From assembly GCA_905250115.1 (NCBI GenBank), contig CAJNOI010000139.1, forward strand, positions 110,259-174,258: a DNA stretch of 64,000 nucleotides, read 5' to 3'. Shown piece by piece: positions 47,501 through 61,861 of the stretch. Both the position numbers and the translations under genes were made by a program. Under the pieces are notes generated by a model, which was not told the origin of the DNA, did no database searches, and worked only from the letters and a program-made list of their open reading frames with translations. Each line of letters opens with the position of its first letter. Position 1 is the first letter of the stretch. Source of the DNA: Adineta steineri. Its lineage: Eukaryota; Rotifera; Eurotatoria; Adinetida; Adinetidae.

Positions 47501-48736
47501 ATTAAAAATATATAGCAATGATTGCACTCGATTCTATGTGTTGAATGGTTATGCAAATGTACCGTGATAAAGCGCATATTGTATCGCATTCAGAATAGAC
47601 AAATATGTTGTTGTTTGACAATAAATTTTTTTCCAATCAATCATTTTAGGTTTTTTCTTTATATATAAAGTATAATCAAGAGACTATGACATTACTACTA
47701 GGCTCTAATAAAAAGAAAACAGTTACATGATACGATGAACAAAGATACTTGAAATATATATATATTTCTGATCTTTTTCGATCTCTTCTTTTCATTATCA
47801 ATAAGAAAAAAATGCATATGAGAAAGTATAATTGTGATAAAGCGAGAAATGTCTAACGAGGATTTTATTCAATAAAAAAAGAAAACGAAGATGTCATCGA
47901 TGCTAATGTAATATATATATAAAATATGCACGTTTAAAATGATTGAGTATATTCATATTCATATGCGTTAAATCAAGTTATCAACATGACAATATCAGAT
48001 TCATTAAATTTTCTGTCTCTTTATTCATATAGACTAAAGAAATAGAAAATCTTGTTTTATCATGTCTTATATTTTATTAATAACGACCTATGACTAATAG
48101 AAAAATGTAATTCATTCATAGAAATAAATGTTTGTATAAGTTGTTCGAGATTTTCTAGATGAATCTTTTCTATTCTTTCTTTCTTTCTTCAACATGTTTC
48201 TTTTGTATGAGTTTGTATTTTAATTTCCGATGCGATTAAGTGGATTTAGTCGAAAGAATGTCACAAAAATTAGTTTTTATCTTATATTTTAACTAATCGA
48301 TATTGACAAAAATATGTCTATTAACTTAAAATATGTATATATATATCTTTTTTATTAGATAGAAAGAAAAATTCAAGACGATTACTCTTTTAATAATCTA
48401 AAAAAGAAATTAACTAACAAACATACTGTTATGTTTCTACGGATGTATAAAGATTTACTTAATTTTTTTGTTTGACTTTCTTTTATATAGAAATTCTAGT
48501 TTCCAGACATTAAAAGTTATATATGCACATATATATAAAATATAAATGAACGTCTGTTTAATATTAATACGTACTTGATTGTTGAAATAAAAGGCAACAT
48601 TAGGTTCTGATTTGCAATGTGCATAATATGATGAGGGAGGAGGAGCAAGTAATTGGTCATAACTATATGCAGGATATAGGTATTGGTTGTCAACGGTGTT
48701 CGGTGGTACTAATGATGTGCTTCTATTAGAAAACAT
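44538..48736 (-). CDS. Unrecognised Pro/Ser-rich protein with a 2.1-kb first intron
   Basis: Three exons join in phase 0: 48575-48736, about 46351-46430 and 44538-45530, giving some 410 residues. Exon 1 (MFSNRSTSLVPPNTV... QLLAPPPSSYYAHCKSEPN) is Tyr/Pro-rich. Exon 2 encodes RRLSVFANFVGYSDRMGDAN. Exon 3 starts EQRRLSDGPFPPSLRRPF and continues Ser/Thr/Pro-rich with short blocks such as PIEAITRAVDDPVESFVQIV and RRHRSSSPNLKP. RRLS appears twice and would suit a basophilic kinase such as PKA. No folded domain, signal peptide or membrane segment is recognisable. The unusually long first intron and large upstream gap suggest complex regulation. Exon 2 has its own ATG, so an internal promoter is possible. 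It is probably a cytoplasmic scaffold or regulator; function unknown. Confidence 0.5.
46431..48574 (-). other. Long intron, AT-rich
   Basis: This 2.1-kb intron is about forty times longer than is usual here. Several stretches of TATATATA, TTTCTTTCTTTC and poly-T are visible, but I saw no repeat family and no conserved-looking exon. Short frames on both strands are unconvincing. Confidence 0.4.
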
Positions 48737-49947
48737 GATCGTATAATTGTGTTCTTATTTGAACGTCAGCAGCACAAGTATAAATTTCGTCAATGTTTCC
48801 TGTTTTGACCTAGACGAGAAGATAATATTCAACACGAGATCTTCTATAAATATGTCTAAAAATACAATAAAAGCATGCAAATGACGTTAATTATATAGAA
48901 AAGATGATGAGCTATACTCAGTATGCAGTTGAAGAATATAATCCCTTTCAAATACTAGAGTATTCTTTTCTACTTTCCTTCTTCTCTTTTGCCCTTAAAC
49001 ATTATATTATTTTTTTCTCGTTGCATTTCTTTAACTAACTTCACATATGATAGATGTTGTCGTCATCCCTTTTTTTTTTATATAGAGAGAGAATATGAGT
49101 AACAAATCATATCTCTATTCACAATATATAGACTTATGTTAATGACATTTGACTCATTGTTATAAATAAATATACATATTTGAATTATATGTCAGAGAAC
49201 TTCTTTTTTTTTTCTATTTTCTTAGTCAAATCTCTATTATTACTATTGAAGAAGAACATTATCTATATCTATTTAATTGTATACTGATCGATCTTAAATA
49301 CGATTGTATGACGAAATAAAATAAGTATTTCATGAGGATCTTATGTGCTTTATTCTAAATATAAAAATCGGAAATTATAGCAAAAAAAGGAAACAGAACG
49401 TTCACCTTCTTATATACTATGCATGACTGTTAATCGTTCTCGATAAAGTAGCAAACGACACGTCTCAAGTATTTCCTTATTACACATTATGGTACTCGTG
49501 AATAATTCAAGGTTTCTTTCAGATTTTTCTTCCATATATATATAAACAATGTGAATGACGACATTTAATAACGAAGCAATTTAATGTAGTGTTATTATCC
49601 TTGGATTATGATGAGCTGATAGAAAAGATGAATACTTAGAAAATAGAAACATCTAAATAATAAAAAGAAAAGAAAATCGAGTCATGCACATAGAAACAAA
49701 AAAAACTATATGAGATATTAGAATCCTTTTTTATTCTTGTTGTTTTACATTTTTTATTAATGAGAAAATAATGATGAAAACATGTGTATGTATCTTGAAT
49801 TAATATCAATCTGTTTTCTAAATATACATTGTAATCTAATATGACAATTCATGAAAGTAAATGTTTAAAACTTGAAAAAACATTATTTGTCATGTCCCGT
49901 CAATCATAAATTTTGATAAAAAACAAAATAATGAATATTTTTATTAA
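48737..49947. other. Intergenic, 1.2 kb
   Basis: AT-rich upstream region of the preceding minus-strand gene and 3' region of the kinase. Nothing was recognised. Confidence 0.5.
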
Positions 49948-51492
49948 CTATGATAAAAATTCTACATTTGAATAATTTAAACGTTCATGTTCAATTTTTT
50001 CTTTATTCCATTGATGTAAAATTTCGACTAATGATTGAAAATTTGGTCGTTGATTTGGTTTATACGATAAACATGGAAGTATTAAACGATTATAAAATCG
50101 ATCTGAACATTTCAAAGGTTTTTTATGAATATATCCATTTTGTACAAGTGATCGAATTGCAGAAAATTCTTTTTCTTCAGGATAAGGATCATCACCTTTT
50201 AACCATATTTCAATTAATACAATACCAAATGACCAAACATCAGATTTTATTGAATAAAATTTTTGATCATGAAGTACTTCGGGTGCTGTCCAACGTATAG
50301 GTAATCGTTGAGAATAAGTTTCTCTATGTTGTGTATAATCATTTTTATTAATAAATGTTGATAAACCAAAATCTGCTATCTTAACTGTACGTTTTCCAAC
50401 ACCTAAAAGAAGATTTCTACAAGCAAGATCACGATGTACATGTGATTGTTGTTCAAGATATGTCATACCACGACATATATCATATGCATAAGAAATAATA
50501 GTCTTTTCATTTGGTACATCTTGACATAATTCTAACCAATTTTTTAAATCACCATTTTCCATTAATTCTGTTATAAGTAATATTTCATTTGTTTGAAAAT
50601 CTTGTGCAACACCATAAAGGGTAACAATATAATTATTTCTTAATGTTTTTAAGATTTCAATTTCAGGCATATAATTATTTATTGTTGATTGATTTTCATT
50701 TAATCGATGTAATTTTTTAACTGCAACTGGTATTTTTCGCTTACCATTTTGCCATAGTGCACGCCAAACTTCCCCAAATTCACCAATACCAATACGATAT
50801 TCAAGTGTTAAATTACGTATAGGAATATGCCAAAGATCTTCTTCAAATTCAATTTGAAATGGTATTCGTTTTGTTAATGGTATAACATCAAGAACTTTTT
50901 CATGATGAATAAGTTTTCGAAATGAAGTAAATAATATACGATCTAATTTAGATTCTTGTGCAAAATAAAAACAACGAGTCTTTGGATTAATACATATTAA
51001 ATAATGCCAATCTTCAGCATTTCTTTGATTTGATATCTGTGATATACTTAAAACAAATGCATTTGATTCATTTTTACTTCGACGTATAAGATATGCACCA
51101 GGTATATTATATTGAAGTAAACATCTTTGTATAACACCTCGATCATCACTACCTAAACGTAATGGTGTTTCAAGATCTAGATAAATATAAGCTCGGTGTA
51201 ACGTACATTGTGTATTTGTACGTAAATGAATAACATGAAAATAATCTTCATTTAGTTTATTAATTAATTCAAATTCATCACCCTCATCATAAGAAAATTT
51301 ATCATTGACAATTTTTGAATGACGAGCAATATAAATCGGTTTATACAATTGTACACAATTTGTTTTTTTATTATTTAAATTATTTATTGATGAAGGACAT
51401 TGAATATCATTAGGGAATTTATTTGATAATTCAATAACTGAATTACGTTTTTTCGAATTTTCATTAAGTAAATCGAAATAATCATTAACCAT
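49948..51492 (-). CDS. Intronless SH3-SH2-tyrosine kinase (Src/Frk-like)
   Basis: A single uninterrupted frame of 514 residues. SH3-like domain about 50-108 (YIARHSKIVNDKFSYDEGDE, with ALYDY-type motif degraded); SH2 about 115-212, with GAYLIRRS holding the phosphotyrosine-binding Arg; kinase domain about 228-495. Kinase motifs are all present: GIGEFGEVW loop, VAVKK lysine, HRDLACRN catalytic loop, ADFGLS and an activation loop with a Tyr (RETYSQRLPIRWTAPEV), then SDVWSFGIVLIEI. HRDLACRN is closer to the HRDLAARN of Csk/Abl/Fes types than to Src's HRDLRAAN. The N-terminus lacks the Gly-2 needed for myristoylation. A Tyr near the end (LNYSNVEF) might serve as a tail site. The lack of any intron in so long a gene suggests a retrocopy or lineage-specific expansion. 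Predicted active. Confidence 0.9.
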   Translation of the reverse strand: MVNDYFDLLNENSKKRNSVIELSNKFPNDIQCPSSINNLNNKKTNCVQLYKPIYIARHSKIVNDKFSYDEGDEFELINKLNEDYFHVIHLRTNTQCTLHRAYIYLDLETPLRLGSDDRGVIQRCLLQYNIPGAYLIRRSKNESNAFVLSISQISNQRNAEDWHYLICINPKTRCFYFAQESKLDRILFTSFRKLIHHEKVLDVIPLTKRIPFQIEFEEDLWHIPIRNLTLEYRIGIGEFGEVWRALWQNGKRKIPVAVKKLHRLNENQSTINNYMPEIEILKTLRNNYIVTLYGVAQDFQTNEILLITELMENGDLKNWLELCQDVPNEKTIISYAYDICRGMTYLEQQSHVHRDLACRNLLLGVGKRTVKIADFGLSTFINKNDYTQHRETYSQRLPIRWTAPEVLHDQKFYSIKSDVWSFGIVLIEIWLKGDDPYPEEKEFSAIRSLVQNGYIHKKPLKCSDRFYNRLILPCLSYKPNQRPNFQSLVEILHQWNKEKIEHERLNYSNVEFLS

Positions 51493-54400
51493 TAATAAAT
51501 CTAAGTTAAAAAAACAAGAAAATGATGCAAGTTTGTTTTTTTGTAATAATTTTTGGCAAACGTCCTTACTATATTTCTTATGTCAATAGACTTGTATCAA
51601 ACCAACTACACGTCAGCAACTGATATAAAATAATCTTCTTTAAATAGGTGTAGTATTGCAGACATACCATTCTTTTGTAAATAGAATTGTTTTTATAAAT
51701 CATGTGATATTGCAATTCTATTAGTAAACATTTTCGAATTATGAAAATTTTAATATTTGGCAAAACGGAAATCACTCGGATGAATATGCCGATCAATGAA
51801 TACTTCTTCTTTTTTTCTAATACGACCACACACATGTGCAATGTTCTGTTGACTTCTTCTTTCTATTCTTTATTATTTGTCCTTTACATAAAAAACATCT
51901 ATGAGTGAATTACATGCATGACAATTTGTATGATAGGCAAATAAATTCTCATTTATTATGATTTAGAAAATAAATACAAAAATTTCGTTCAAGTTGATAT
52001 TTTAGTGGCATTTATATTAGATCAACTCTCGAGAGTAAATATTTCCATATAACGAAAACAGTTTGAAATAAATCCACATGTATTCACGATCGAGAACTCT
52101 TACCATATTCCCCCCGAAAAAAATGTCGTTTACTTCAACCAATCATTATAAATATATCCTTACATCAATTTATATATAAAGAAAAAGGTCATATTGTGCT
52201 TTAGTTATATTGCTAATTGATATGTGTATACCATACATCATTTTTCTCCTTAAAACATATATTATATAAATAGTCTTATAATAAGTTAACCGACATTTAG
52301 AATTTTTCTTACTAAAAAGAAAAAGTATTTTCCATAACAATCAGTTTATCGATAAAATCATGCTGAAAGTTATTAACTATAAGAATAGAGACAAATTCCG
52401 AATGATTAATATAATATCTTGTTTGCATATAATACATATTCATTACTATTATAATGATCGATATGAATATAAATAAAATTAATATACAATTTACATTTAA
52501 TTCTTCTTATATAAATCATTGATTATTGCAGTTTAGTTTGGAAGAAATGTTTTTATCTGACTAGTCGTTTTTTCTTTTTTTGTCAACAAAAAAATCGAAC
52601 TTTTTTACCTTTGATAAACATAGTACATTATGTTTTCTAAATGTTTTTTTAATACTATAAAAGAAACCATAATATATGATGCATAAATAATAATACAGTG
52701 AAGTGGATATTCGATTGATACTGTGATCATAAATATTCATACTTATTTATAACTAATGAATAAAGTACAATCATTACATGATATATTTCTTTTTTTTGAA
52801 ATATAAAACAAGGTATAGAGAAAGTTTTTATTTAAGTATAATTTTGTATATTAGTTTCTTCTTATTTTAGACTCAATCATGTTCAATATCTTTCGAGTAT
52901 GTAAGCATAGAAATTGAAATAAAGATCTTTGTTTTTTCTTTACTAATTTGAAGTATCTATTCATTTATAAATAGACTGTTTATATTTTATAAAATGTCTT
53001 TTTAGTATATTTTAAAAATAGAATAGCATCTTGAATCGCTTAAACTTTGGACTATAACTTATTTACATAATGATTATAGCAGATTGCATCTCTGATTTGC
53101 ATATAATAGAGAGAGAAAAAAATAAGAATAAATTTTTTGTTGTTTACTCATTCGAATAAAAAATGACTAAATACACTGATGTATCTCATTAATTACATTA
53201 TTGTCTTAAATACGTCAAAAAAGACAAAATTCGTTAGGTGTTTCATAAGAAGTCGATTCCGACAGTTTGGCATTTTTTATCATGCATTTCTCTTCCTGTC
53301 AATTATCGATATAGCATTCTTTTCCACCCCCGTTCCACAAATCAAACGCGATAGAAGCGCAGAAACACAATAGATCGCTTCAACCAAGTAATAGCCGCCA
53401 CCAGAACATCCCGAATTGTCTACAAAATGAGTATATGCACCAAGGTAGATATTTTTATATTTGATTTTTTACGATTAAAACTGACACTCTGACTGTATTT
53501 TGTTTATCTATATGTTTCCTATAAGACATATTGTTTGAAAATCGGTAATATTGCATATATATATACATATTATGAATGAGATTTGTATTGAGATCTAATT
53601 TGAATAAGTAAAAAACAAATGCAATATAAATTTAAATATTCTTGTTTTTCTTTATTCAAAAATTCTTAGTCGACAACAAATAAATAAAAGTAATTTTTAA
53701 TCTTTTTTCTTCCACTCACCCACATTCTAGCTTACTTCGTTCTCTCAATGGATAATGACTTTAGCATATGGTGAATAATATAAAAAACATAAAATAAGAG
53801 CGAAAAAAAAATAAAAGTCATGCATATAGTTATAGCCTTTATTAAAATCGGTCGTTAGTGACGGTAATTCTAGTGAGTCTTGTCATTATAAATATTAGCA
53901 TCAAGAAAATAATTTACATCATATAGAATCTGTATGAATAGTCATTATAATGATATCTAGAGAATTTTATTTGAAAGTTCCTATTGCAGAAAAAAGACAG
54001 TATATGTCGTTGTTTAAATGTCACATCTGTTTTATTAGGCGAAGAATTTTCTTTTACTTAAATATATTATTCTACGAATAAGTTAAGATTAGATTTTGTA
54101 GTATATTGTTTGTGAGTATAAAAAATCATGACATTGTTCTGTATTGAATTATTTTATTATATATATTTGAAATATTTAAAGTAGAAACCTTATAACTAGC
54201 ATAAAGTATACACAGGAGACATGTATTAATGAGATAAAAAATTATTGTTTTTATTCAGCACGAATAATAACAAAATTCATTAATAAAACAAAAATATATA
54301 TAGAAATAAATAGATTTTATTGAAGTGTTGTCATTACTAATCATACAAAGATGATTCTCACTAATGTTGACAATAGAGCTTAAATCCTTGGCTTCGTTTT

Positions 54401-54522
54401 TTTTCCTTCTTTATCTCTCTCTTTATTTTCTTTTTTTTTATAGCATCATCTGTCGCTGTTGTGATCTTTATCAAATCCCATGCAGTAGTATTCCTAAGAG
54501 AAACGTTCAGTTTTTCCTTTTT
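51493..54522. other. Intergenic, 3.0 kb
   Basis: The largest gene-free stretch of the window, about 75 % A+T. The frames at 51578-51841 and 53179-53373 have no coding character. I see no tRNA, rRNA or clear repeat. Confidence 0.5.
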
Positions 54523-54762
54523 TTAGCATATACACTCATATTGACGATAGCGACAAGCTGTCTCACCTTTAGTGCAATTTTTCTTACGACGACACTGACG
54601 CTGATGATGTGCAATAGAAAAAAGAGGAAAGGGAAATTTCGATTCCATACTTGCTGTTACTGTTACCGCCATAGATGCGAGACAAATTCTATAATTTCTT
54701 GAGATGCGTGTAAAAGAAAATAACATGCATGACATAAAAAAAAGAAAACTTATGAAAGACAA
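54523..54762 (-). CDS. Possible small secreted Cys-rich peptide
   Basis: A 79-codon minus-strand frame begins with a hydrophobic signal-like stretch (MSFISFLFFMSCMLFSF). It ends in a basic cysteine-rich tail with the spacing C-x5-C-x6-C-x5-C-x1-C (HQRQCRRKKNCTKGETACR...CIC). The opposite strand has an overlapping, longer but low-complexity frame, so chance is a real possibility. It would be divergent from the kinase gene 83 bp away. No family is recognised. Confidence 0.2.
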   Translation of the reverse strand: MSFISFLFFMSCMLFSFTRISRNYRICLASMAVTVTASMESKFPFPLFSIAHHQRQCRRKKNCTKGETACRYRQYECIC

Positions 54763-54845
54763 TCAACCGAGAAAACAACCGTTTAGATTTTAGATAATTT
54801 AAATAATATCATTTTTTATTTATTTAGTTTAAACTTCGTCGAAAG

Positions 54846-57116
<2,271 letters not shown>

Positions 57117-57234
57117 CGAATGCAAAACAAAAATGTATTTTTTATTATATATTTTTTTGTATATATACATGCAGTACAAGTGAACGTAAGAAAACAAAAA
57201 TATATATCAAGAAGTTTTCAGTTAGAACTGAGCT

Positions 57235-60200
57235 TTAATTTCCTTTTTTTGTCTTCAATGAAGTTTTAGTCGATTTTACAGATGTCTGAGTTATTTCATT
57301 GAGACGTTTAATACCATTTGGTGTCTTAGCATACCAGTTCTATAGATATTTTTAGAGAAAATGAAATCGATATTAAATATTTAATTGATTACTTTTATTT
57401 TATTTTCCTCATCGATAAAAACTGGAGTTTTTAAACCAAGTATAGAAATAAAATCATTCGCTGTACAAACATTATTCGAATATTTATCTTCATGTTTAAT
57501 TTTAATCACTTTATATATTGTTTCAAGAATTTGTCCAGCTGTATAACCTTTTGATACCGATGCTAGAATACTCAATTCCACATCATTAACATTCATATGA
57601 TTTTTTTCAAGTAAAATCTCATAAAAAATTTCTGGAAAAAAAATATTCAAAATCAATCTTATGATAAAATATTTTTCTTACTACGTCGAGATCCATAGTT
57701 TGGTTTTGTAAATAGAATAATATGTTCATAAACTTTTAATAATTGTTTTATTCGTGCACGATATGGTTGTGATGACAAACCAATAAACATAATTCGTTCA
57801 CCAGGTTTTATCTTTCTAATAAATTTATGCATAATACGTTTGAATCGTTTTGGTTCATATTCTTTTTCTTGTAGTGTAAGTTTTTTTGAAAAGAGTAATT
57901 CCGTATCACGTATCATACAAAGAATTGGAGACATCGTTAATACAAGCTATAGGATAAAAATGAAAATACTCATATCAAATAACTGAGACAAACAAAATGT
58001 AACAAACCCGTTTAATCATTGCAAAAAGTATTTTGAGACCATCAACTAATAAATAAAAGAAAGAAAAATTATGTTGACATTGTTGTAAAAATATTTTCTT
58101 CTCATAAAATATTAATTCAGGCGTTATAACTTGTGGGTGATGTATTATACTACAGGAAATGTCTCACCTTTACCTAACATACTACGAAAGTACATTCTTA
58201 AAAATAAGTTTAGAGTAATAATTATTTTAAGAATATGTGTTAATGGTACAACTTCCTGTTTTTATTACTCGTATTAAAAGATTTGGCAAGATTTGATGGT
58301 GATAGATCAAGTAGAAGACCACCTAATTCATTGCATGCAATGTGTACAAGTAGTTGTTTACCACTACCATGGGGTCCAGCTAGAAGCACTGCTTTATGTG
58401 ATGATAAATTCATATGAATATTTTGTGAACCTATCTTTTGTAGAAATTAGAAATTTTACATGTGCGAATTTTGTTTAATTACAGAGAGGAAAAATAATCT
58501 GTAGAATGACAAGTTGTTGACAATCAAGTAATGATGGCATTGGTTCTTTTTCATTGTAACGAATTGTTTCAGCATTATATTGATAATCACCAATAAAATC
58601 TTGTTGACGAACTAATTTCGTAGGTATAATAATACCGGTTTCAATAAGTTCTTCGAAAATTGAATCATTTGTTCTATAATATGAATTGATCTATCTTAAC
58701 TCGATTAATAGTTTTTACCTATTAGCAATAATATCTTTAACTTTTTTATTTCGTTTTTTCTTCTTTTTTTTCTTTTTCGATTTTTTGATTTGTTTATCAT
58801 TAACATTATCAATTGCTAATTTAAGATAGATTAATTCATTACGAAGAATATTATCAACATCATGTCGTAGTTCATTTTCAACGTCAGGTCGAAAATGATC
58901 GATACTTAATAATATATCATAATGTTGTTCTTTATTATAAGATTCATCTCGTTCATAAAATAATTCTTTGTATATACCCATTTGATTATTAATAAGAGGA
59001 ATAAATTTTGATGATTCTAATTCATTTAGATTTGATTTCTAGAAAAAAATAATGAAAAAGAATTAATTTGATTGGAGATTACTTGTTTTGGTTGCTTTTT
59101 ATTTGGTTTTTTAATTTGTTTTTTAAGTTCTTTTCGTTTTGCTTTTCTATTTTTTAATAATTGAGCTTGCTAATAGAAATAATACATTACTAAATATTTT
59201 TTTTTGAATATCACGAAACCTTATTGACAAATTCTTGTACTTCAGCTAGGGTTATATCTTTAAAAAGCATGTCAGAACCATTTGATGGATAAATAGGAAA
59301 TTGACCATAAAGTTGTCGTGATTCTAATAACCATTGAATGAGAACATGTTCAATACGTGATTTAACTTCAGTTTCTTCATATTGACGAATTTTCTGTTTG
59401 ATATAATCTGGTGATTCATCTAATTGTTGTTGATGTTGTAGTTGTAAATCTCGTCTCTTTTTATCTCGTTCATAACTATCGTCAGTCGTCAACACTTTTC
59501 TTTGCGGTAAGATCTAAAGAGATAGAGCAAAAACTTCATGACTTTCACTACATCAATAAAGATAGGTATGTCTATTATTGTATTATTTCTCTTTCAAACA
59601 AGTCAAAAAAAGTTAAGAACCTTAAATTTGAAGTATTAAGAATGTTAATACAAAAAAATATTTCCTGATCATTTACAATTTAACTAAATATCTCTTAATA
59701 CTATTTTGTGTTATATAACGGGACAATTCTCCGTTCAGGTACACTTATATTTATTTTGGAGAACTTATTATACCCAAGAATAAACTAACTATAATTGATA
59801 CTGTTTATGACAAACTGTTTAAGATGTGTTGTGACATGAAGTCAGATGATAACAGATACATTCACCTCTAGTAATCTATAACAATTTTTCCATACCGATA
59901 GAACATCAACTGGCTAAAATCTAAGAAAAGAGATAATAGCCCTCTATCCTCTTTATAAATAGAAAAATATTTGTTTTATTCAATAACTTGTAATATGAAT
60001 AATGAAAATGTCGACATAATTATTTTTACCATGCCTAGTAATTTTTGTTGTTCTATCTTTTTTTCATAAAATAATTTCTCTGAATATTTTTGCCTCCAAA
60101 TAGTTTGAATAATAAGACAACTATCATTAAGATGATTATCATTAATTAATTTTGTTTCTGTAATCTTCACTTCGTTTTTCATTCGATGCATAAAATATGC

Positions 60201-60826
60201 ATGTACACGACCTTGTCGAGCACGTTCATATGCTTGAAGTATACGTACAGCATGAGCAAGTGTAATTACATTTGTTTGATTAGTTTTTGTTATTAATAAA
60301 GATTTCGAAGAAGTTCTTATTGATAGATTAGTTTTTGAGTGATCTAATCGATTTAGAATCATTTCTATAGTATGATTTCGTTGTTCAACAGCTTTAAAAC
60401 GATCTTGAGAAAAATAACGAGGAATTTTAATACATAAATCATCCTATAATAAGAAATCTCTTATTAATATCTTTATTTTTTACAAATTTCTACTAATGTT
60501 TTATTGTGATCAAGTGCTAAATCTTCGAAATATGTATATTCACAATTATCAAATTTAATCATTTCCCGTTTTAATTCAACTAATCGTCCAACAATACCAT
60601 CAAGTAAAATACGTATAATCAAACGTTTTTGTGGATGAATTAATGTTTCATAAATTTCATCAAGTTTTCTCATTATATCATTATATTGAATAAATAATTC
60701 ACGTACATAATTATTAGCTTGTCGTTTACTATCAAAACCTTTTGAAGCAGATATTTCAGATGTAACTAATCGTGAGAGTTTTATCTGAGTACCAGTCCAT
60801 ACTGTCTGTAGATGTTTCTGTGACAT
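57235..60826 (-). CDS. IQCA1: Dynein regulatory complex subunit 11 / IQ-AAA protein
   Basis: A multi-exon minus-strand gene; exon 1 is 60494-60826 and exon 2 is 60030-60443, followed by exons near 59513-59216, 59163-59090, 58981-58720, 58670-58500, 58430-58290, 57934-57690, 57630-57400 and 57345-57235. The N-terminal segment has YETLIHPQKRLIIRILLDGI and GRLVELKREM. IPRYF and VRILQAYERARQGRVHAYFM precede an IQ-like stretch. A Lys-rich linker follows, then an AAA domain with Walker A AGPHGSGKQLLVHIACNELG (complement of about 58330-58390), LLLDLSP, and the late block KPGERIMFIGLSSQPY. This order matches IQCA1/DRC11, part of the nexin-dynein regulatory complex that controls ciliary beating. It implies motile cilia, as rotifers have. 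The start MSQKHLQTVW resembles the family N-terminus. Convergent with the PKA-like gene, 118 bp apart. Confidence 0.85.
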
Positions 60827-60954
60827 TAAAACTACATCAATTAATAAAAGCGCCATAAAAATTCTTTTTATTTTTATTAATGTTCTAGAATTAGTTATAA
60901 GATGATGCAAGTAATGATGAATATATTTTGTAAATCTTATATCAGCTGTTAGAC

Positions 60955-61108
60955 CAGTGGTGGATCTAAAATTTTGGCTAGAAGCTATTTTTTGAGTCCA
61001 ACCGAAGTAGTGTCAACCTATTTTTTCGTTCGTTTTTGCTGTATAAAATCAAAAAAAAGTTCGGAAGGGGAGGAGGGGCGATCGCCCCCGCCCCTAAATC
61101 TGCCACTG
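60955..61108. mobile_element. hAT-type MITE, 154 bp, with 8-bp target-site duplication
   Basis: The ends are CAGTGGTGGATCTAAAATTT (60955) and CCCCTAAATCTGCCACTG (ending 61108), inverted and typical of hAT transposons (CAGTGGCGGATTTAGG class). The flanking 8-mers are identical: TGTTAGAC at 60947-60954 and 61109-61116, the duplication length made by hAT transposases. The interior is non-coding and contains a G-rich/C-rich hairpin near 61066-61095 (GGGGCGATCGCCCC). The perfect duplication indicates a fairly recent insertion, about 130 bp upstream of the DRC11 start codon. Confidence 0.88.
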
Positions 61109-61116
61109 TGTTAGAC

Positions 61117-61861
61117 GTCACTTGATACGAAGAATGCAACTTTTTTTATTATAAATTTTTCTTTATTTTTTATATGATAATAACTATAAGAATGGTCTTT
61201 GAAATTCGTTAATCTATGTTCTATTTTGATTAAAATATGAGATGACAACCGTTATAATAACTTTCAATAGCATTAGATTAATATTTTGATTTTTTTTAAA
61301 GTATGTTCTCTATCGTTTTCGACAGTAAATCCTTCTTCTCTCATTGCGATCTACTAATTCTATTGTAAATCAATTGAGTAATTATTATTAACTTTCATCT
61401 ATTCGACAAGTAATACTAAACCAAAAATATAAATATCAGCTGTCAACATGTATTATACGCTTTTTAATCTTTCAGAAAAGAATTGTTCTTGATGTAATCT
61501 ATTCTATTTAGTTTCTCTATATATTAATTTAGAGAAAGAATCCTAGTGTTAGAGCGTAATAAACATGAGAACTTTCCCATAGAGTATCAATGGAAGAAAA
61601 GAATATATTACTACATAGAGTACGCTACTACATAGTTCCAACAGATAAGATTTCGGTTAGTTAGTTCTGGTAACCAATCATTTTTATGTTGTTGATTATT
61701 ATGTTCTGTTTACATCTGTTACTCGACTCATTTCTGTTTCCACTTGTCTTCATTCCGTTTGATTTATTTTTTTTTTCTTCTCTGTAAATTAAAACAATAA
61801 AAATAAAATGTTTGATTGGAAATTCAATCATTTTTTTTTGTCATATTAAGATTAAATAAAA
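61117..61861. other. Divergent upstream region of KSR and DRC11
   Basis: AT-rich DNA with no gene. A TTAAG at about 61847-61851 before the KSR ATG is a weak acceptor candidate. Confidence 0.4.

Noticed and set aside
49950..50300. 116-residue plus-strand frame
   Set aside because: Antisense shadow of the tyrosine kinase.
59411..59668. 85-residue plus-strand frame
   Set aside because: Antisense to a DRC11 exon and its intron, with no motif.
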